Assembly: GCA_020736575.1 (NCBI GenBank)
Contig: JAGPYM010000002.1
Span: 2,604,001 to 2,668,000 of the forward strand
Source of the DNA: Thelonectria olida
Taxonomy: Eukaryota > Ascomycota > Sordariomycetes > Hypocreales > Nectriaceae
DNA: 64,000 nucleotides
Reading direction: 5' to 3'
Shown here: positions 1 through 11,326 of the stretch, one piece after another
How positions within the stretch are numbered: the first letter of the stretch is position 1
How the letters are laid out: each line of letters begins with the position of its first letter
Position numbers and translations under genes: made by a program
The notes under the pieces: generated by a model
Seen by the model: only the letters and a program-made list of their open reading frames with translations
Databases searched by the model: none
What the model was told of the DNA's origin: nothing

Positions 1-742
1 TCGGGAGAGAAGGCGAGGTGCTATTGTGATTTGTCAGCGATGAAGTCGGATTAGAATACAACATGGGCTTCGTACAGTCAGAGACACATCGTCGAGGAGG
101 ATGTTGAAGCGCGCAGCTCGTCGAGAGAGGTTCTCTCGCACGAGCCTGGCAACCATCTCTCGCTGGGTAATCAGCTGGCTAGCGTTGAACTGGGCAACAA
201 CGCTCTTCAAAACCTCGTTGACGATTGAGGGCAGGACTCGCTCATCGTAATCCGCACCGAGGGTTCGGTAGATCTGAGGAAGAGCATCGACTCGAGGTCG
301 GGAGAGCACACGGCAGGTGATGTTGACCATCTGAAGATCCTTGGTGCCCGTCAACGAGGCAACGTTGCGCGGCTTTGCTCGCACATCGTAGACAATCGGA
401 GTCTCGAACCAGGGGATGTTGATGTGTGTTCCTAAAACCCTTCCGTTAGTCGCAATCCCTTCACAAGCGTGCGTTGCCGGTCCGTCCGAGGGGCTCGTTA
501 CCTTCGGCGTAGATCTCCTTGCTGACACCATTTATCCTTCGATACTTGATGGCACGGTGACCACCATCGACGTTGAAGAGAGAGTTGGACAACAAGTATG
601 CACCGCCAGCCAAGAGCATGCCGCCTACGAGCATACCACTTCCTCCTCGGGGCATCTGAGGGCCGCGACCACCTCCACCTCGGGTCTGCTGCATCTGGCG
701 CAGACGTCGCATAGCCTCCTCCTGCCAGTTGTTCTGCGACAT
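1..742 (-). CDS. phb2: Prohibitin-2, 3' part beyond window
   Basis: Prohibitin-2 forms ring assemblies with prohibitin-1 in the mitochondrial inner membrane, where they chaperone respiratory subunits and modulate the m-AAA protease (family knowledge). Exons on the minus strand are 742-502, 431-76 and 20-1, with introns of 70 and 55 nt; phases agree. The N-terminus has a Gly/Arg-rich stretch followed by one hydrophobic segment ([16 protein letters not shown]), the membrane anchor. The SPFH/band-7 core follows, with [27 protein letters not shown] and [15 protein letters not shown] across the last visible junction. The coiled-coil C-terminal half lies outside the window. The ATG at 742 begins [16 protein letters not shown], as expected for PHB2 rather than PHB1. 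Confidence 0.95.
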
Positions 743-1446
743 AGTAGGATAGTTTTGTGATCGTGTAGTGGTTGTGGTCGATCCGAGATGCCGGGAGGGA
801 TGGATTTGTCGGTCGTAGGAACGTCAAAGATGGCAATGGAGCTGCTGGATGAAGCTGTCGCTGATGATTTTTGCCCCAGTTTTTCCAGCACCGGCGATTC
901 CCGCCCCGTGATCCACTACTCCAGCACATATTGGGTACCTAGGTACACACACACCTGGGATGAAGTGACAGCCATTGTTGAGACAGAGTTGTTTTGTTCG
1001 CAAGATAAGTGATTAACATGACTCGATGATACTAATACAGCACTTAATAGGGGAGCAATAACAACCACCAAGCGGGAGACATGTCACAAAATATAGGAGC
1101 CAGCAATTGCAATCGCAATGTCTTCTTGTTCTATACTATGCATCGAAATCCAAGTGCTAAAGCATTTTGCGCTCTACACCTATTCCAAAGACCTGCAAGT
1201 ATCACATTGGTATCCAAACCCCGTTCGCCAACCGCCAAGGACCCTGTACATGCTGAATAGGACGTCACAGCCTAGCCTCCATCGACGTAGAGGACATCAT
1301 CCATTCGTAATCCCATTCGCAATTGCCCTCATCCATATGTAAACCCCCAAGAGTAGAAAGGAAAGATCAAATTATCACGATATTCCGTGAGAGTGATTGT
1401 GTGCACATGACAAAAGAAATCCTCCGAAAGAGTCAATGTTCCCAAA
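743..1446. promoter_or_regulatory. Intergenic: phb2 upstream region
   Basis: About 700 bp without a supportable gene. It should hold the phb2 promoter and 5' leader and the 3' end of the methyltransferase gene. A perfect 12-bp palindrome built on TACCTAGGTA lies at 935-946. Short ORFs here lack any recognisable domain. Confidence 0.5.
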
Positions 1447-4382
1447 TTAAAAGTCCAGAGCAATCTGGATAGTCTCGGTACCAAGTCGGGGCTTCATGGC
1501 ATAGCCGTTCAGCATGCGGAAGCACGACTTCTTGTTGCGGCCCTCCTCAATAACCGCAGAGACGCCCTCGAGGCACTTGCCGGCCTCCTTCATGGCAGCG
1601 CCAGCAGTGACGGTATCGGCAAGTCGGAGCTCACCGGCAACCTTCTCCATCTCGCATCGGAGCAACCATCGCTCCCAGCTCCATCCACCGACAATGCTGC
1701 AGGCACTGGCAATGTTGTCGCTGCTTCCCATAACCATGGCGTCCATCTGGCAGGTCTTGACGGGCTCGCCGCTGGGGGTGTCCTTTGGCGGGGGCATGGG
1801 GGGCTTGTGCATGTTTGACTTGGCACCCATGGGGAGAGCCATCCAGGCGCGGCGGACGTCCTGGAAGCCGGCGCGGGCGAGACGACCCAAGAAGAGCTTG
1901 CTTGGGTTGGCATCGTAGCCAAGGGTCTTGAGGGTGAAGCCAAACTCGACGCTCTTGGCAAGGCCGACAGGGCCAGCGTTCATGATATCGGCATCGAGGA
2001 GCGAGAACTCGAGGAAGCCACCGGGCTTGAGAACTCGCATGCACTCCTTCAGGCAGCTCTCCCACTCGTCCTCACCGTTCTCGCCGAACAACTTGAGGAT
2101 GCTGTGAAGCTCTCGGGCAGAGATGAGGTCGAACTGGTTGTCCGAGAAGGGGAGGCGGGTCAAGCTCTCGACAGCAACCTGGCGGTGGTTGGGGGGCCAC
2201 GGATGTTGGAGTTGGAGAGTTGGCGGATGGCCTTGGTGGTGACAGTGTAAACCTTGGTGTTGGGGAACTGGAGGGCACAGTGCCACGCCCAGTCGCAAGT
2301 AGCTTGGCCACCAAGATCCAGGATGCGAGCTCGATCGCGGGTCATACCATCCTTGCCAGGAGCCATGCGGGAGAGGCGAGCGAGACGCTTGGTGACAGGG
2401 GCGGAAATCAGGCGGCCACCGTTGAGCATCTTCATGGCGGCAACTTGCCAGGCGGAGGCGGTCATCTGGTTCATGGCCTCGGCCTCCTTCTCATGACGCA
2501 GCTTCTCGAGATCGTCGACCAGGGTGTTGTCATCGCGAGCAACGTTGGCGCTCATGCGCTTCTTGGCAGACTGGGGAACGACGCTGAGCTGGTACTTGCC
2601 GAGAAGCTGGTTGCGGTGGGACTCGCGGAGGGAAACTCGCTGGGCTTGAAGGGCCTCAAAGCGGGCGAGCTGGTGAACAAAGACATCCTGGCGCTGAGTG
2701 CGGATGATGTAGTCTTGGAATGCGCGGTAGTAGGCGGACTCCTGGCGAGCGTAGATGGAGGGAAGGCGCTTGGGCTCGTCAGAGGTGACGGGAAGGGTGG
2801 TGAAGCGAACAGTCTTCTTTCGAGTGACAAGGGCCTGCTCGGGTTCGGGCTCGGGCTTCTTGACCTCCTCTTCAACTTCTTTGGCGACTTCGGCAATGGT
2901 GTCCAAGCCTTCGTCCTCGGAAACGTCGGCCTCAATGCCGGGGAGGTAGGCTCGCTGAGCCATAAGCCACATCTCAGTGCGGTCGAGGTTGGAGAGGGCC
3001 TCCTCCTGCTGCTTGCGAGCGGAGGTCGCATCGTAGTTGTTGACAATCTCGACCGGGGCTTCTTCGACGGGAGAAGCAACAGCTTCCTGGGGAATGTGAC
3101 GGGCAGTGATGGGGATAGCAGTGGGCTGGTCATCTTCATCGAGTTCATCGTTGTACTCAATGACATGCTCAACGACCTGCGAGGTGATGGGAGCGGGCGT
3201 GAACTTGGCGGTTCTGTAGAAATCCTCGGCGGTATCCTTGTTCTTGGGGGCGGCAGAGGCGTCCACGTTCCAGGGGCACTTGTAGAACTGCTCAGCAGTC
3301 GTAGAAGTGGGAGGTGCTACGTCCTCGGCGGTTGCGCTCGGGGGGTTCCAGGTGTTTCGGGCTCGGGGAGAGAGACCGGAGAAGAAACCGCCCGGGGAAG
3401 GAATGTCGAGGCTGGTCAAGTCGGCGAGCGACTGGCGGTGCTGAGAGACGGGTCCGTTCTGAACGGCCTGCGGCTGGAAGCTGGTGAAGAGTCGTAGGGA
3501 TTGTTGCATCTCAGTAATGGGTTGCGATTGGGGGAGGGGCTGATGCATCTCGAGGACGCGAGCGGGATGCTCATGAGGGTCAACATCGCTGCTAGTGGTA
3601 GATGACAAGGACTGGAGTGTCGCAAGAGCACCGGGCTGAAGTCGAACACCGGCCCAGACCTCGTCGTTGTTGATCTCATCGTCTCCAATAGCGGGAGTTG
3701 GAGGGGCACTCATGAGAGCGAGCTGCTCAGAGCTCAAGCTGCCGTCGAGCGATGGAGGGGCTGAAATGGTAGGGACCTCGATGGCCTGCTGCTGGTCCAT
3801 GAAGTCCACCTGGGCGGGAGACATGGTCAACTTGACGGATGGAGTCAGAGGTACCGGAGAAACGATCTTCTTTAACTCATCAACGGCAGACCATGTCGTC
3901 TCTTCGGCGGCAGAACCTTCGCGGGACGCGGGGATGACGAGGGGAGTCGGCTGCTGGCGCGAGGTCGGCCTCGACCTCACTGATGACTTGCGCTTGGGCA
4001 TCTTGACCAACTCGTCGATATCGTCGTCATCCGTCACATCGTAGATATCCTCGAACTCGGTGGCATCAGTGGTGATGCTGGCACGGTTCCAGGGGTTGCT
4101 GGAAGTCGCGGGGGAAGTGTAGGCAGACTCGGTAGATGGTGATGAGGGAAGCACCGGGGCGGCCATGTAGTGGATTCCTCTGGGAGTTGGGAAGTGGTCG
4201 CTCATGGGAGACAACCAAGCCTCGATCTTCAAATCTGCGCGTCGGTCCCGGATTGAGTAGGGCTTGTTGAGCGCCGTGCCATCTTCGTTTTCCTCCTCGA
4301 TTATCGGATTAAGACCCCGGCGTCTTCGGACCTGCGAAGACTCCTGGGGGTTGTATGTGGTTGCACGAAGTGTTTCCGCCAT
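1447..4382 (-). CDS. SAM methyltransferase-domain protein with frame break
   Basis: Large protein (about 978 aa if the frame is corrected). The first ~600 residues are low-complexity and probably disordered, with a conserved-looking patch near the start (DLKIEAWLSPMSDHFPTPRG). The C-terminal ~290 residues form a class I SAM-dependent methyltransferase fold: motif I ILDLGGQATCDWAW, then PFSDNQFDLISAREL and VLKPGGFLEFSLLDADIMNA. The substrate is unknown. Reading from ATG 4382 stays open to a TGA at 2160, but from about 2190 the conserved domain continues in the -1 frame to 1447. The break falls at a run of six C (plus-strand G 2191-2196). A 74-nt GT-AG interval (2252-2179) could alternatively be spliced out and would restore frame exactly, but it would delete residues that look conserved. 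Assembly error, splicing and -1 frameshifting all remain possible. Confidence 0.8.
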
Positions 4383-6090
4383 TGTTGCGAACGCCAGTTA
4401 TTGCTGAATATCTGACCTTGTGTGAGGTAACTCGACGCAACGATGACAGAGAAAGGTATTAGCTGCAATGGTAAAGGCTGACGACCGGCGTCGGGGTATA
4501 TTGTGCGTGTTAAACGACAGAAATGCCTCGGTCAACGAAGCTGTCTCTACTGAGAAGGAGAAAATGCAAAATGATACAGCAATAAATGCTGGAGACAGAA
4601 GTGAATGCGGAGAAGCAGGCCAGACTTCTGGCCGGGGAAGTGCAAGTCTTAAGTCACTCGAGCGAAGCGGCTATCCGGGACCTGGCATAGCGAAAAGTGG
4701 CGCCCGTCGTCCATCTCGAGAACCATGAGCGGCGAGAAACGCATCGCGGTGGGTCGATGCATGGCGGTCCTAGGCCTTTCTGGGACGAGAAACTGGGGCG
4801 CAGAGCCAGCTATGACAACACCGGCGGGCTGGGAGACGCCTGACTGGTGAGATGGGCATTGATGGCAATGCTGCAGCGCCCAAGTTGGGCCGGCGTGGTG
4901 TGAAGATGTGCTTGGAGTGCATCGAGATGCGTGAGGGTGGATGGAAGTGGGAAGGCGGCCTGCAAGGGCAGCCCACTCCTGAGCGACTATTTCAGGTTCA
5001 ACCCAATCAAAAGCCCCAGATGCTCTTTTTCTGGTTGCTATATTTGGCTGACAGCGGCAGACGTGGTCAACTTGCAAAGTGACTGGCTGGCGCGCGCGAA
5101 AGCTGCAACATTGGCCGCCCATGATTGGACCCGGCGAACAAGGGTTCCACTCCCGTTTTCGACCGTTTTCGAGTTACGCGCCCGAGTCTGGCGGCTAAAT
5201 GTTTCTTCTCCCACATGTTCCTCGCTCGAAAACTGCCCTGGTTTGTGATAGTGATGGTCAAGATGCATGCCTTGGCACGACTACAGGACGATGAGAACGG
5301 TGTAGAATCAACACATGTCATGCAACAAACCCACCATGGCCGTCCCCGTCGGGCGGCCATCCTCATGTCATGACCGCCTAAACGGCTGATGGAGAGGAGG
5401 CAACCAGTGGTGGAAATGACGTTGTGGGTGAGAAACGGGCGACTATCCGTCAATGCTTGTTTCGATCCCGAGGGGACGCGTCGACATGGGCACTGATCGT
5501 GTTGGGTCGTCTCTCAGATCTTCGGATGGTGCCATATCAGATGAGGAGACGATAGTTACCGAGAGCTAGTTAGTTTGTGCGGGCGGGAGGAACGGGCGGG
5601 TAAGTGCAGATTACCCCAGCTCAGTTCAAGATACTGCAGAACCAACGTGAATGCTGTGTTTTGCTCAGGGGGAGATTGGTAATTAGAGTAGTATGCCCTG
5701 AGTTTTGCAGAAAGTTGGCGGTTAGCCACGTTGATGGCCAAGTCCAGACTTGAGGACCTCATCTCCCCGCCATCACCCGTCGAAGGTCGGAGGTTGAAGG
5801 AATGAAGTCACTGGCATGCCAAAGTTGGTGCCTCAGACAGCAACCACCTCATTCTTCGAGGTGCCCCCAAAATCTCCTGCCTCAGGCCGGAAGCTGAAAA
5901 ACGGCCCCACTATGCCCGTTCCGCTCCCGGCCGAGCGCCGGTGCTACGCTGTGCTGGGCAACGCCCAACGACGCATTGCAGGCAAGAGCCCCTCCATGAA
6001 TTTTACCCCGCCATGCGTTGACCTTCTGGCACGCGTCTCGCCATCCAAAAGAGCTTCCCAAACCAAAACAGTCTGCACATACATTAAGCC
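4383..6090. promoter_or_regulatory. Intergenic between divergent genes
   Basis: 1.7 kb between the start codons of the methyltransferase gene (leftward) and tma22 (rightward). It must carry both promoters and leaders. I see no RNA gene, no repeat of note and no ORF with domain character; the small ORFs on both strands look random. Confidence 0.5.
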
Positions 6091-7010
6091 ATGGCAGACG
6101 TAGAACACGAGGGTGAGCCCCAAAGTCGAAGTGTCGTATACTGTGGAGGTAAGTCCCTTTTCTTTTTCGGAAACTCACATCTTGTTCCCTGTGTCGCCAC
6201 CGATATTTTTTATCTGCGCCATTGACAACGTGCTGATGATGCCTTTGCAGTTTGCACCCTACCCCCCGAGGTTCGATTCTTCCTTTACCCCGAACCCAAT
6301 GGGATTCCTACTTCCACGCACCGATCCCCAATACCTAACGATTGCCAAGTAGTACTGCGAATATGGCGGCACCGTCAAGAAATGCCAGGAATGGCTAGAA
6401 AAGAACAACAAGGAGATGTACGACCGTCTCTGGTCTGCAGGTTCGACACCCCCTTCCCCTCTTCCATCTCAAACATCATGCGTTTGAACTTACGCGTAAC
6501 ACCCGCAACACAGAGGCCCTAGAAGCCGCCACGGCCTCGCTTTCCGTGGCAGCCCAGAAGCGAGCCGAAAAGGACGCCCAGAAGAAGACTGCAAAGGCCG
6601 AGGCCGCAGAGGCCAAGCAGGTTGAGAAGCTCGCCAAGAGCATGATCACCATCAAGCGCATCGAACGAAACAAAAAGAAGTTCGTCACTGCCGTGATAGG
6701 CCTCGAGGCTTTCGGCTTGGATCTCAAGAAGGTACGAATACTAAAGGCCTCAAAGAATACGACGTGCGTCCTGCGAGGGAGCGTGTGCTAACTGGACTTA
6801 TAGGTGGCGAAAGATTTCGGCAAGAAATTTGCAACTGGATCCTCAGTGACTCGACTTCCTGGCGGAGGAGAAGAGATTCAGGTGCAGGGCGATGTCAGCC
6901 CTGAGATTGAGGAGTTTTTGCTTGAAAAGTACAAGGACATTCCAGAGGATCACATTGAGCTTGTCGAGGACAAGAAGAAGAAGAAGGGTAGCGCGGCACC
7001 TCCTCCTTAG
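6091..7010 (+). CDS. tma22: Density-regulated protein homolog Tma22
   Basis: Tma22/DENR works with Tma20/MCT-1 to remove deacylated tRNA from post-termination 40S subunits and promote ribosome recycling and reinitiation (family knowledge). Exons are 6091-6148, 6251-6270, 6353-6440, 6514-6731 and 6804-7010, giving 196 aa; every junction keeps phase. The N-terminus has the zinc-ribbon-like Cys pattern (VVYCGVCTLPPEYCEYGG, then KKCQEW) created only by splicing the 20-nt second exon. The C-terminal half is a SUI1/eIF1-like domain (ITIKRIERNKKKFVTAVIGL, then FGKKFATGSSV and VQGD), ending in a Lys-rich tail. Exon 5 begins with GTG GCG, so its apparent start is not real. The gene converges on the borealin gene, with 181 bp between stops. 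Confidence 0.95.
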
Positions 7011-7191
7011 ACGAGGGCAGATAGCTTGTATACATTGACCGAGGGCCAAGTGGACATTCAAATTCTCATATACTCCTGGTCTCCATGCACATCCATTTGC
7101 CAATTGAGTCGTGACAGACCCTTCCCAAGCCGCAAATCACTTTTAACGCCGTTCATTACAGTAACGCACACAAGCTTGCCACCATTAACCC

Positions 7192-8354
7192 TCAACCCCG
7201 TTTTCGTAGCACACGGCCCGTGCCAGCAGTTGACGCTGGGACTGGGGCCGCAGCCTTGGTGGCCTTCTTGGTTCCGCCTGTCACGCCCTTTCTGATCGAG
7301 CTTATCACGCCCTTCTTGGCCGGTGGTGCCTTGGCTGCAGCACCCCGCTTCACAACGGTTCCGGTGCTGGCCTCGCTGGTTTCGCTATGGCCGCTAACTC
7401 TGCGAGCATTGCGTGTTGCTGGTCGAGATGCAGGAGCACGAGGTTTTGTCTGAGCAGCCGCCCTCCTAGTCCGCGTGGCCGCGGTAGTGCTGGTAGAGCT
7501 CGAGCTGGTGCTGGAAGCCGCCGTCACCTTTCTTGCTGCTCCAGCACGCGTGGCCTTTGCCTTTTCAACCATATTAGACAAAACATTTCCCGCAGCAGAG
7601 CGATTTGTGGAGCTCTTCAGTGGTGAAGCTGGGCGAGCAATGCCAGACTTGACAGGGGAGGCAGGCCGGACGCGATTGAGACGTGAATTCGAGGAGGTAG
7701 GCGACAAAATCTGTGTTGGGCGGACATCTGCAGTAACAGCAGCTCGAATGCGCTTCTTCGCGGTTTCGACATGCTCAAATTCATTCTCTTTGTCTCCCGA
7801 GATTGCATCGCTGCAAGACCGTGTCAGTATAATAACATAAGAACTGTGACGCACATTTATCAACTAACCTCATGCGCTTCTTCGGACGCCCAGCTGCCTT
7901 CACACTAGGACCAGCGGCCGGCGCGGGTCTTGATCGTGTGGGATGATCCTTGGCAGGGACGACTGGTCGGTTGGCTCGCTTCTCTTCTTGCTCTTGGAAC
8001 TTCAGCAACAGGTCGCCCATCTTAATCTTTCGTAGTGCCATGGGAATTCTGTTGATTCGAATCTCAATGCGCGACCGGAGGCCTTGCGCCTGAAGATTGT
8101 ACTGCGCGCGTAGTCGTCGAGCGCGTTCGGTGACTAGGGAGGAACGTTAGCATCACGTCTCCCTCAAGGGACAGTATTCTCGTACTCTCGAGTTGCAGGT
8201 TATCGATCATCGCTTGCTTCTGTTGTAGAGAAATCGCTCCTCTTCGCTTTCTGATCGGACTTCGCTGGGGAGTCGAAGGGCTAGTAGATTTGACGGGAAC
8301 CTGGAGGTCTGTAGTCGCGTCCGACTTGCGCTTCGTGGCTCGTGTGGGCGCCAT
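7192..8354 (-). CDS. nbl1: Borealin/Nbl1-like chromosomal passenger subunit
   Basis: Borealin binds survivin and INCENP and targets Aurora B kinase to inner centromeres in mitosis (family knowledge). Minus-strand exons are 8354-8186, 8133-7869 and 7810-7192 (350 aa); introns are 52 and 58 nt, with donors GTACGA and GTTAGT. The borealin N-terminal helical region is clear: ISLQQKQAMIDNLQLEITER, then ARRLRAQYNLQAQGLRSRIE and IRINRIPMALRKIKMGDLL, at roughly residues 38-110. The remaining two thirds are basic and rich in Ala, Thr, Ser and Pro, with several SP/TP sites (for example RPASPVKSGIARPASPLKS) that are plausible CDK targets, and a basic C-terminus (RVLRKRG). Divergent from rpn10. Confidence 0.88.
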
Positions 8355-8871
8355 TTTGAGAATAAACGCGTAGAATCGTGAGTAGGGGGTTGAGACTTGT
8401 TGTTCAAAAATTCAGAGGTGTAGCGCAGAGAGTATGACGCCAAAAACTCCAACAAGAAGAAATGTATTGTAGGAAGTGTAAATGTCAAGATACCCCAGGC
8501 GCGCCAAAGTGGTGGAGTCCAGATCCAAGTAAACAAACGGGAGTATGTGGATGCATTAGGTAATCAGAGCTTCCCTGACGCATTGTGCGTGGTGCGCCTG
8601 CTTTGCAAGTACCCGCAACCTAAGTTTACCAGACCCTCTCAGCTATTATCAAAGTCTCAGTACTGCCTTTTTGAAGCTTGGACTGTGCTAGGCTGAACCG
8701 CCTTACGACACAAGGAAGCTCCATCGCAATCGGCTTCAGCCTTCACATCCAGAACCAAACTCGACATCCAACACTCTTCGATTCAACTCCCTACGAACTC
8801 CAATCTCGTCCCCGGTCTGACCTCGACGCTCTCCATTCACATAGAAATACATCGTCAAACAATTCATCATC
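8355..8871. promoter_or_regulatory. Divergent promoter, borealin / rpn10
   Basis: 517 bp between two start codons facing away from each other. The part before rpn10 is rich in pyrimidine and CA, as fungal leaders often are. No ORF or RNA gene is supported. Confidence 0.55.
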
Positions 8872-9787
8872 ATGGTTCTCGAGGCGGTCATGGTTGTCGT
8901 GGACAACAGCGAGAGCAGCAGGAATGGCGACTACCAACCGACCCGATTCGACTCACAAGTAGATGCTGTCGGCATCCTATTCCAGACCATCACACAAGGC
9001 AACCCCGAGTCTTCAGTGGGCCTGATGAGCATGGGCGGCAAGGGCCCCGAGGTGCTCGTCACCCTCACCACGGAGCAAGGCAAGATCCTCGATGGCTTGC
9101 ACCGAACCAAGAAGAAGATCGGAGGCTCCTCCCACCTCAAGACGGGAATCCAAGTAGCAACTGTACGTTGCGCTCTGAACCCACCCGCGAAACCATAGCT
9201 GACATTTTCCAAAGCTTGCCTTGAAGCATCGACAGAACCGATCGCAGCGTCAACGAATAATCGTCTTCATCTGCTCACCCGTCGAGGAATCGGACAAAGA
9301 GCTTACTACGCTCGCCAAGAAGATGAAGAAGGGCAACGTCACCGTCGATTTTGTTCTCTTTGGCGACCTTGACGACGACAACACCCAGAAGAAGCTACAA
9401 CTGTTCGTTGATACCGTCAAGACTTCCGAGGGCAGCCATCTGGTCGTCATCCCGCCCAGCGCTAAGATGCTGAGCGACCAGCTCATCGCCACCCCCATTC
9501 TCCTGGGCGAGGCCGCCGGCGCAGGCAGCGGGGCCGGCGCGGCTGGTGGCAACGAGGAGTTCGAGTTCGGATTTGATCCCGCCCTGGAGCCGGAGCTGGC
9601 CCTCGCTCTGCGTATGAGTATGGAGGAGGAGAAGGCCAGGCAGGAGAAAGCGGCGCGAGAGGAGGAAGAAGAGGCCAAGAAGGCATCGCTCGAGACCGTG
9701 AAGGAGGAGGATGGCAAGCCGAGCGGGTCAAAGGACGCAGATAAGGGAGGTAAGAAGGATGACGGAGACAAGATGGACACATCGTAA
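8872..9787 (+). CDS. rpn10: 26S proteasome regulatory subunit Rpn10
   Basis: Rpn10 is a polyubiquitin receptor at the interface of the proteasome lid and base. Exons are 8872-9162 and 9215-9787 (287 aa), with a 52-nt phase-0 intron. An N-terminal von Willebrand A domain spans about residues 1-190, with DNSESSRNGDYQPTRFDSQ and the typical LKTGIQVATLALKHRQN across the splice. A ubiquitin-interacting motif follows at about 217-240 (DPALEPELALALRMSMEEE). The C-terminal tail is charged and Lys/Glu-rich, ending KMDTS. Only one UIM is visible, as in other fungal Rpn10 proteins. The ATG at 8872 starts directly with MVLEAVMVVVDNSE, the conserved N-terminus. Confidence 0.97.
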
Positions 9788-9998
9788 TTGCGATGTCATC
9801 ATAAAGGGGGATAGAATCGTCGCCTCGGCAGTAACTGTACAATAGACATCAGGTCAGGGGTTTTAGACGAACCAAGTTCAATTCATTACGAGCCGTATTA
9901 TCTGTGTCCCGTCCCCATTAGACGGGTTATCCTCTATACTGCAACCCACCATGCAACTCCTGGTCTGGCAGCCCTCCCACAAAATTCACTATATCCTT

Positions 9999-10591
9999 CT
10001 ATCGGTTATTAATCTCCCGGATATACGACAAGAGTTTTCGGTCAAACATGTCACACCGGATGGGCATCTCCAATGAGTAGAAGGGGTTCTTCATGACGTA
10101 GTCGGAGTAGAGGTCGTAGATGCGGCGGATGGTGACATCCACATTGGCTTGTGTCGTGTCGGTGAAGAGCAGGAACTTTGTGCCCGTCAACGTGTTGAAG
10201 CACTGCATGCGGAAGTTTTCCGTTTCGAGCACTTCAAGGCCTGACGGCGGCTCGGGCCTGTGCCCAGCGGGCGTAGAGCCGGGGAGCGGCTTGACGGGGT
10301 TGAGACGTGATGTGATGGCGTGGACCCTGGCGGAGGTGAGTGTGGGTTTCCTTGAGTTGACGGAGCGAAAGAGGTGGGCGTGGGCTTACCCGTGAAAAGT
10401 ACCAGCGAGGACGAGATAATCGTTTGTGCTGATCTGGTTCAAGCCGTCTTGGAAGTTCTTGTTGTAGACCAGGCCGCCGGCCTTGTTGATGATGATGAGT
10501 GTGAAGACGGTCCTATCGGGTAGCACCACGGTCAGAAACAGGAAAGGGGAGACGGCCGGGAGACGGAGATGAAGCAGGAGAATGCTTACAT
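9999..10591 (-). CDS. trs23: TRAPP complex subunit Trs23 (TRAPPC4)
   Basis: Core TRAPP subunit, part of the GEF for Ypt1/Rab1 in ER-Golgi and autophagic traffic (family knowledge). Minus-strand exons are 10591-10590, 10512-10390 and 10326-9999 (150 aa). The initiator ATG is split: AT lies in exon 1 and G opens exon 2. The donor reads GTAAGC and the acceptor GATAG, giving the expected N-terminus MTVFTLIIINKAGGLVYNKN. The Sybindin/longin fold continues with NDYLVLAGTFHGVHAI, FNTLTGTKFLLFTDTTQANV and MKNPFYSLEMPIRCDMFDRK. Searching for an intact start codon would miss the first two thirds of the N-terminal domain. Confidence 0.92.
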
Positions 10592-11326
10592 TGTGTCGAG
10601 GACGGGTGACGACAGCCCATCAGCGCTCTAATGTCAGGTTTCTACTTGGGCCTTGAGGCTCACCGATCCATCGATGAGAGACGCAGCTCATGAAACGACA
10701 CTTGAGGTTTCTTAAGAGAGAGAACAGCTGGAGACTAGGTGGTCGACATGTCAGCGCAACCGTTTCATAGAGAGGAAAATGCAACACGAGTAAACAGGAA
10801 AGTATTACATGTTTCTTTGAGACCAGACAGGCATTCGGCGGTTTCTTTTTGAGGTACCAAGTCAATACTGAATCCGTATGCTGGGGTTTTGAGTCGCAGT
10901 CACCACTTGCGACTGGACCAAACAGCCACGCGACTCCATTCATCAGCCAGCTTCCACGGGCAGCTTCAGAGCCCCCCAGCGTCCAGTACCGACCCCTTGG
11001 CGCCTTCTGGAACCAACCGATGCCCCACTAAAATGCACCAGCACAGTTCAATGAGACGGCACTTAGGTACGTACCGCCTGCCTGTCGCGCAAGCTCCAAG
11101 CAAGGTTCGCTATCATCTGTCAGCCTCGTCTTCGACGCATGCAGGGACCTTCACTTTCTTCTTCCTTTGTCCTCGCCTCCATCTTCGCCGTCGCATCGAC
11201 TCTCCACCCGCCGTCGCATTCTTACAACCCCCATTCCCTTCTTCTCTCCTACCGCTGTGCAGTTTCTCCACCGTCAATTCTTCTCCTTGCACGCGTTGAA
11301 CCGTTCTCTCTTTCTTCCCACCCAAA
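10592..11326. promoter_or_regulatory. Divergent promoter, trs23 / rpb4
   Basis: 735 bp between two divergent genes. The rpb4-proximal 200 bp is strongly pyrimidine-rich, as in many fungal leaders. No further gene is supported; ORFs on both strands are compositional. Confidence 0.5.

Noticed and set aside
2220..3497. 425-codon plus-strand ORF
   Set aside because: Antisense to the methyltransferase gene; Gly/Leu/Val-rich mirror of its coding bias and no domain.
1447..4382. Calling the methyltransferase gene a pseudogene
   Set aside because: Only one break is present, at a homopolymer; the rest is open and conserved on both sides, so error, splicing or recoding are at least as likely.
9640..9780. 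Possible repeat expansion in the rpn10 3' end
   Set aside because: GAG/AAG-rich sequence simply encodes the Glu/Lys-rich tail common in Rpn10.
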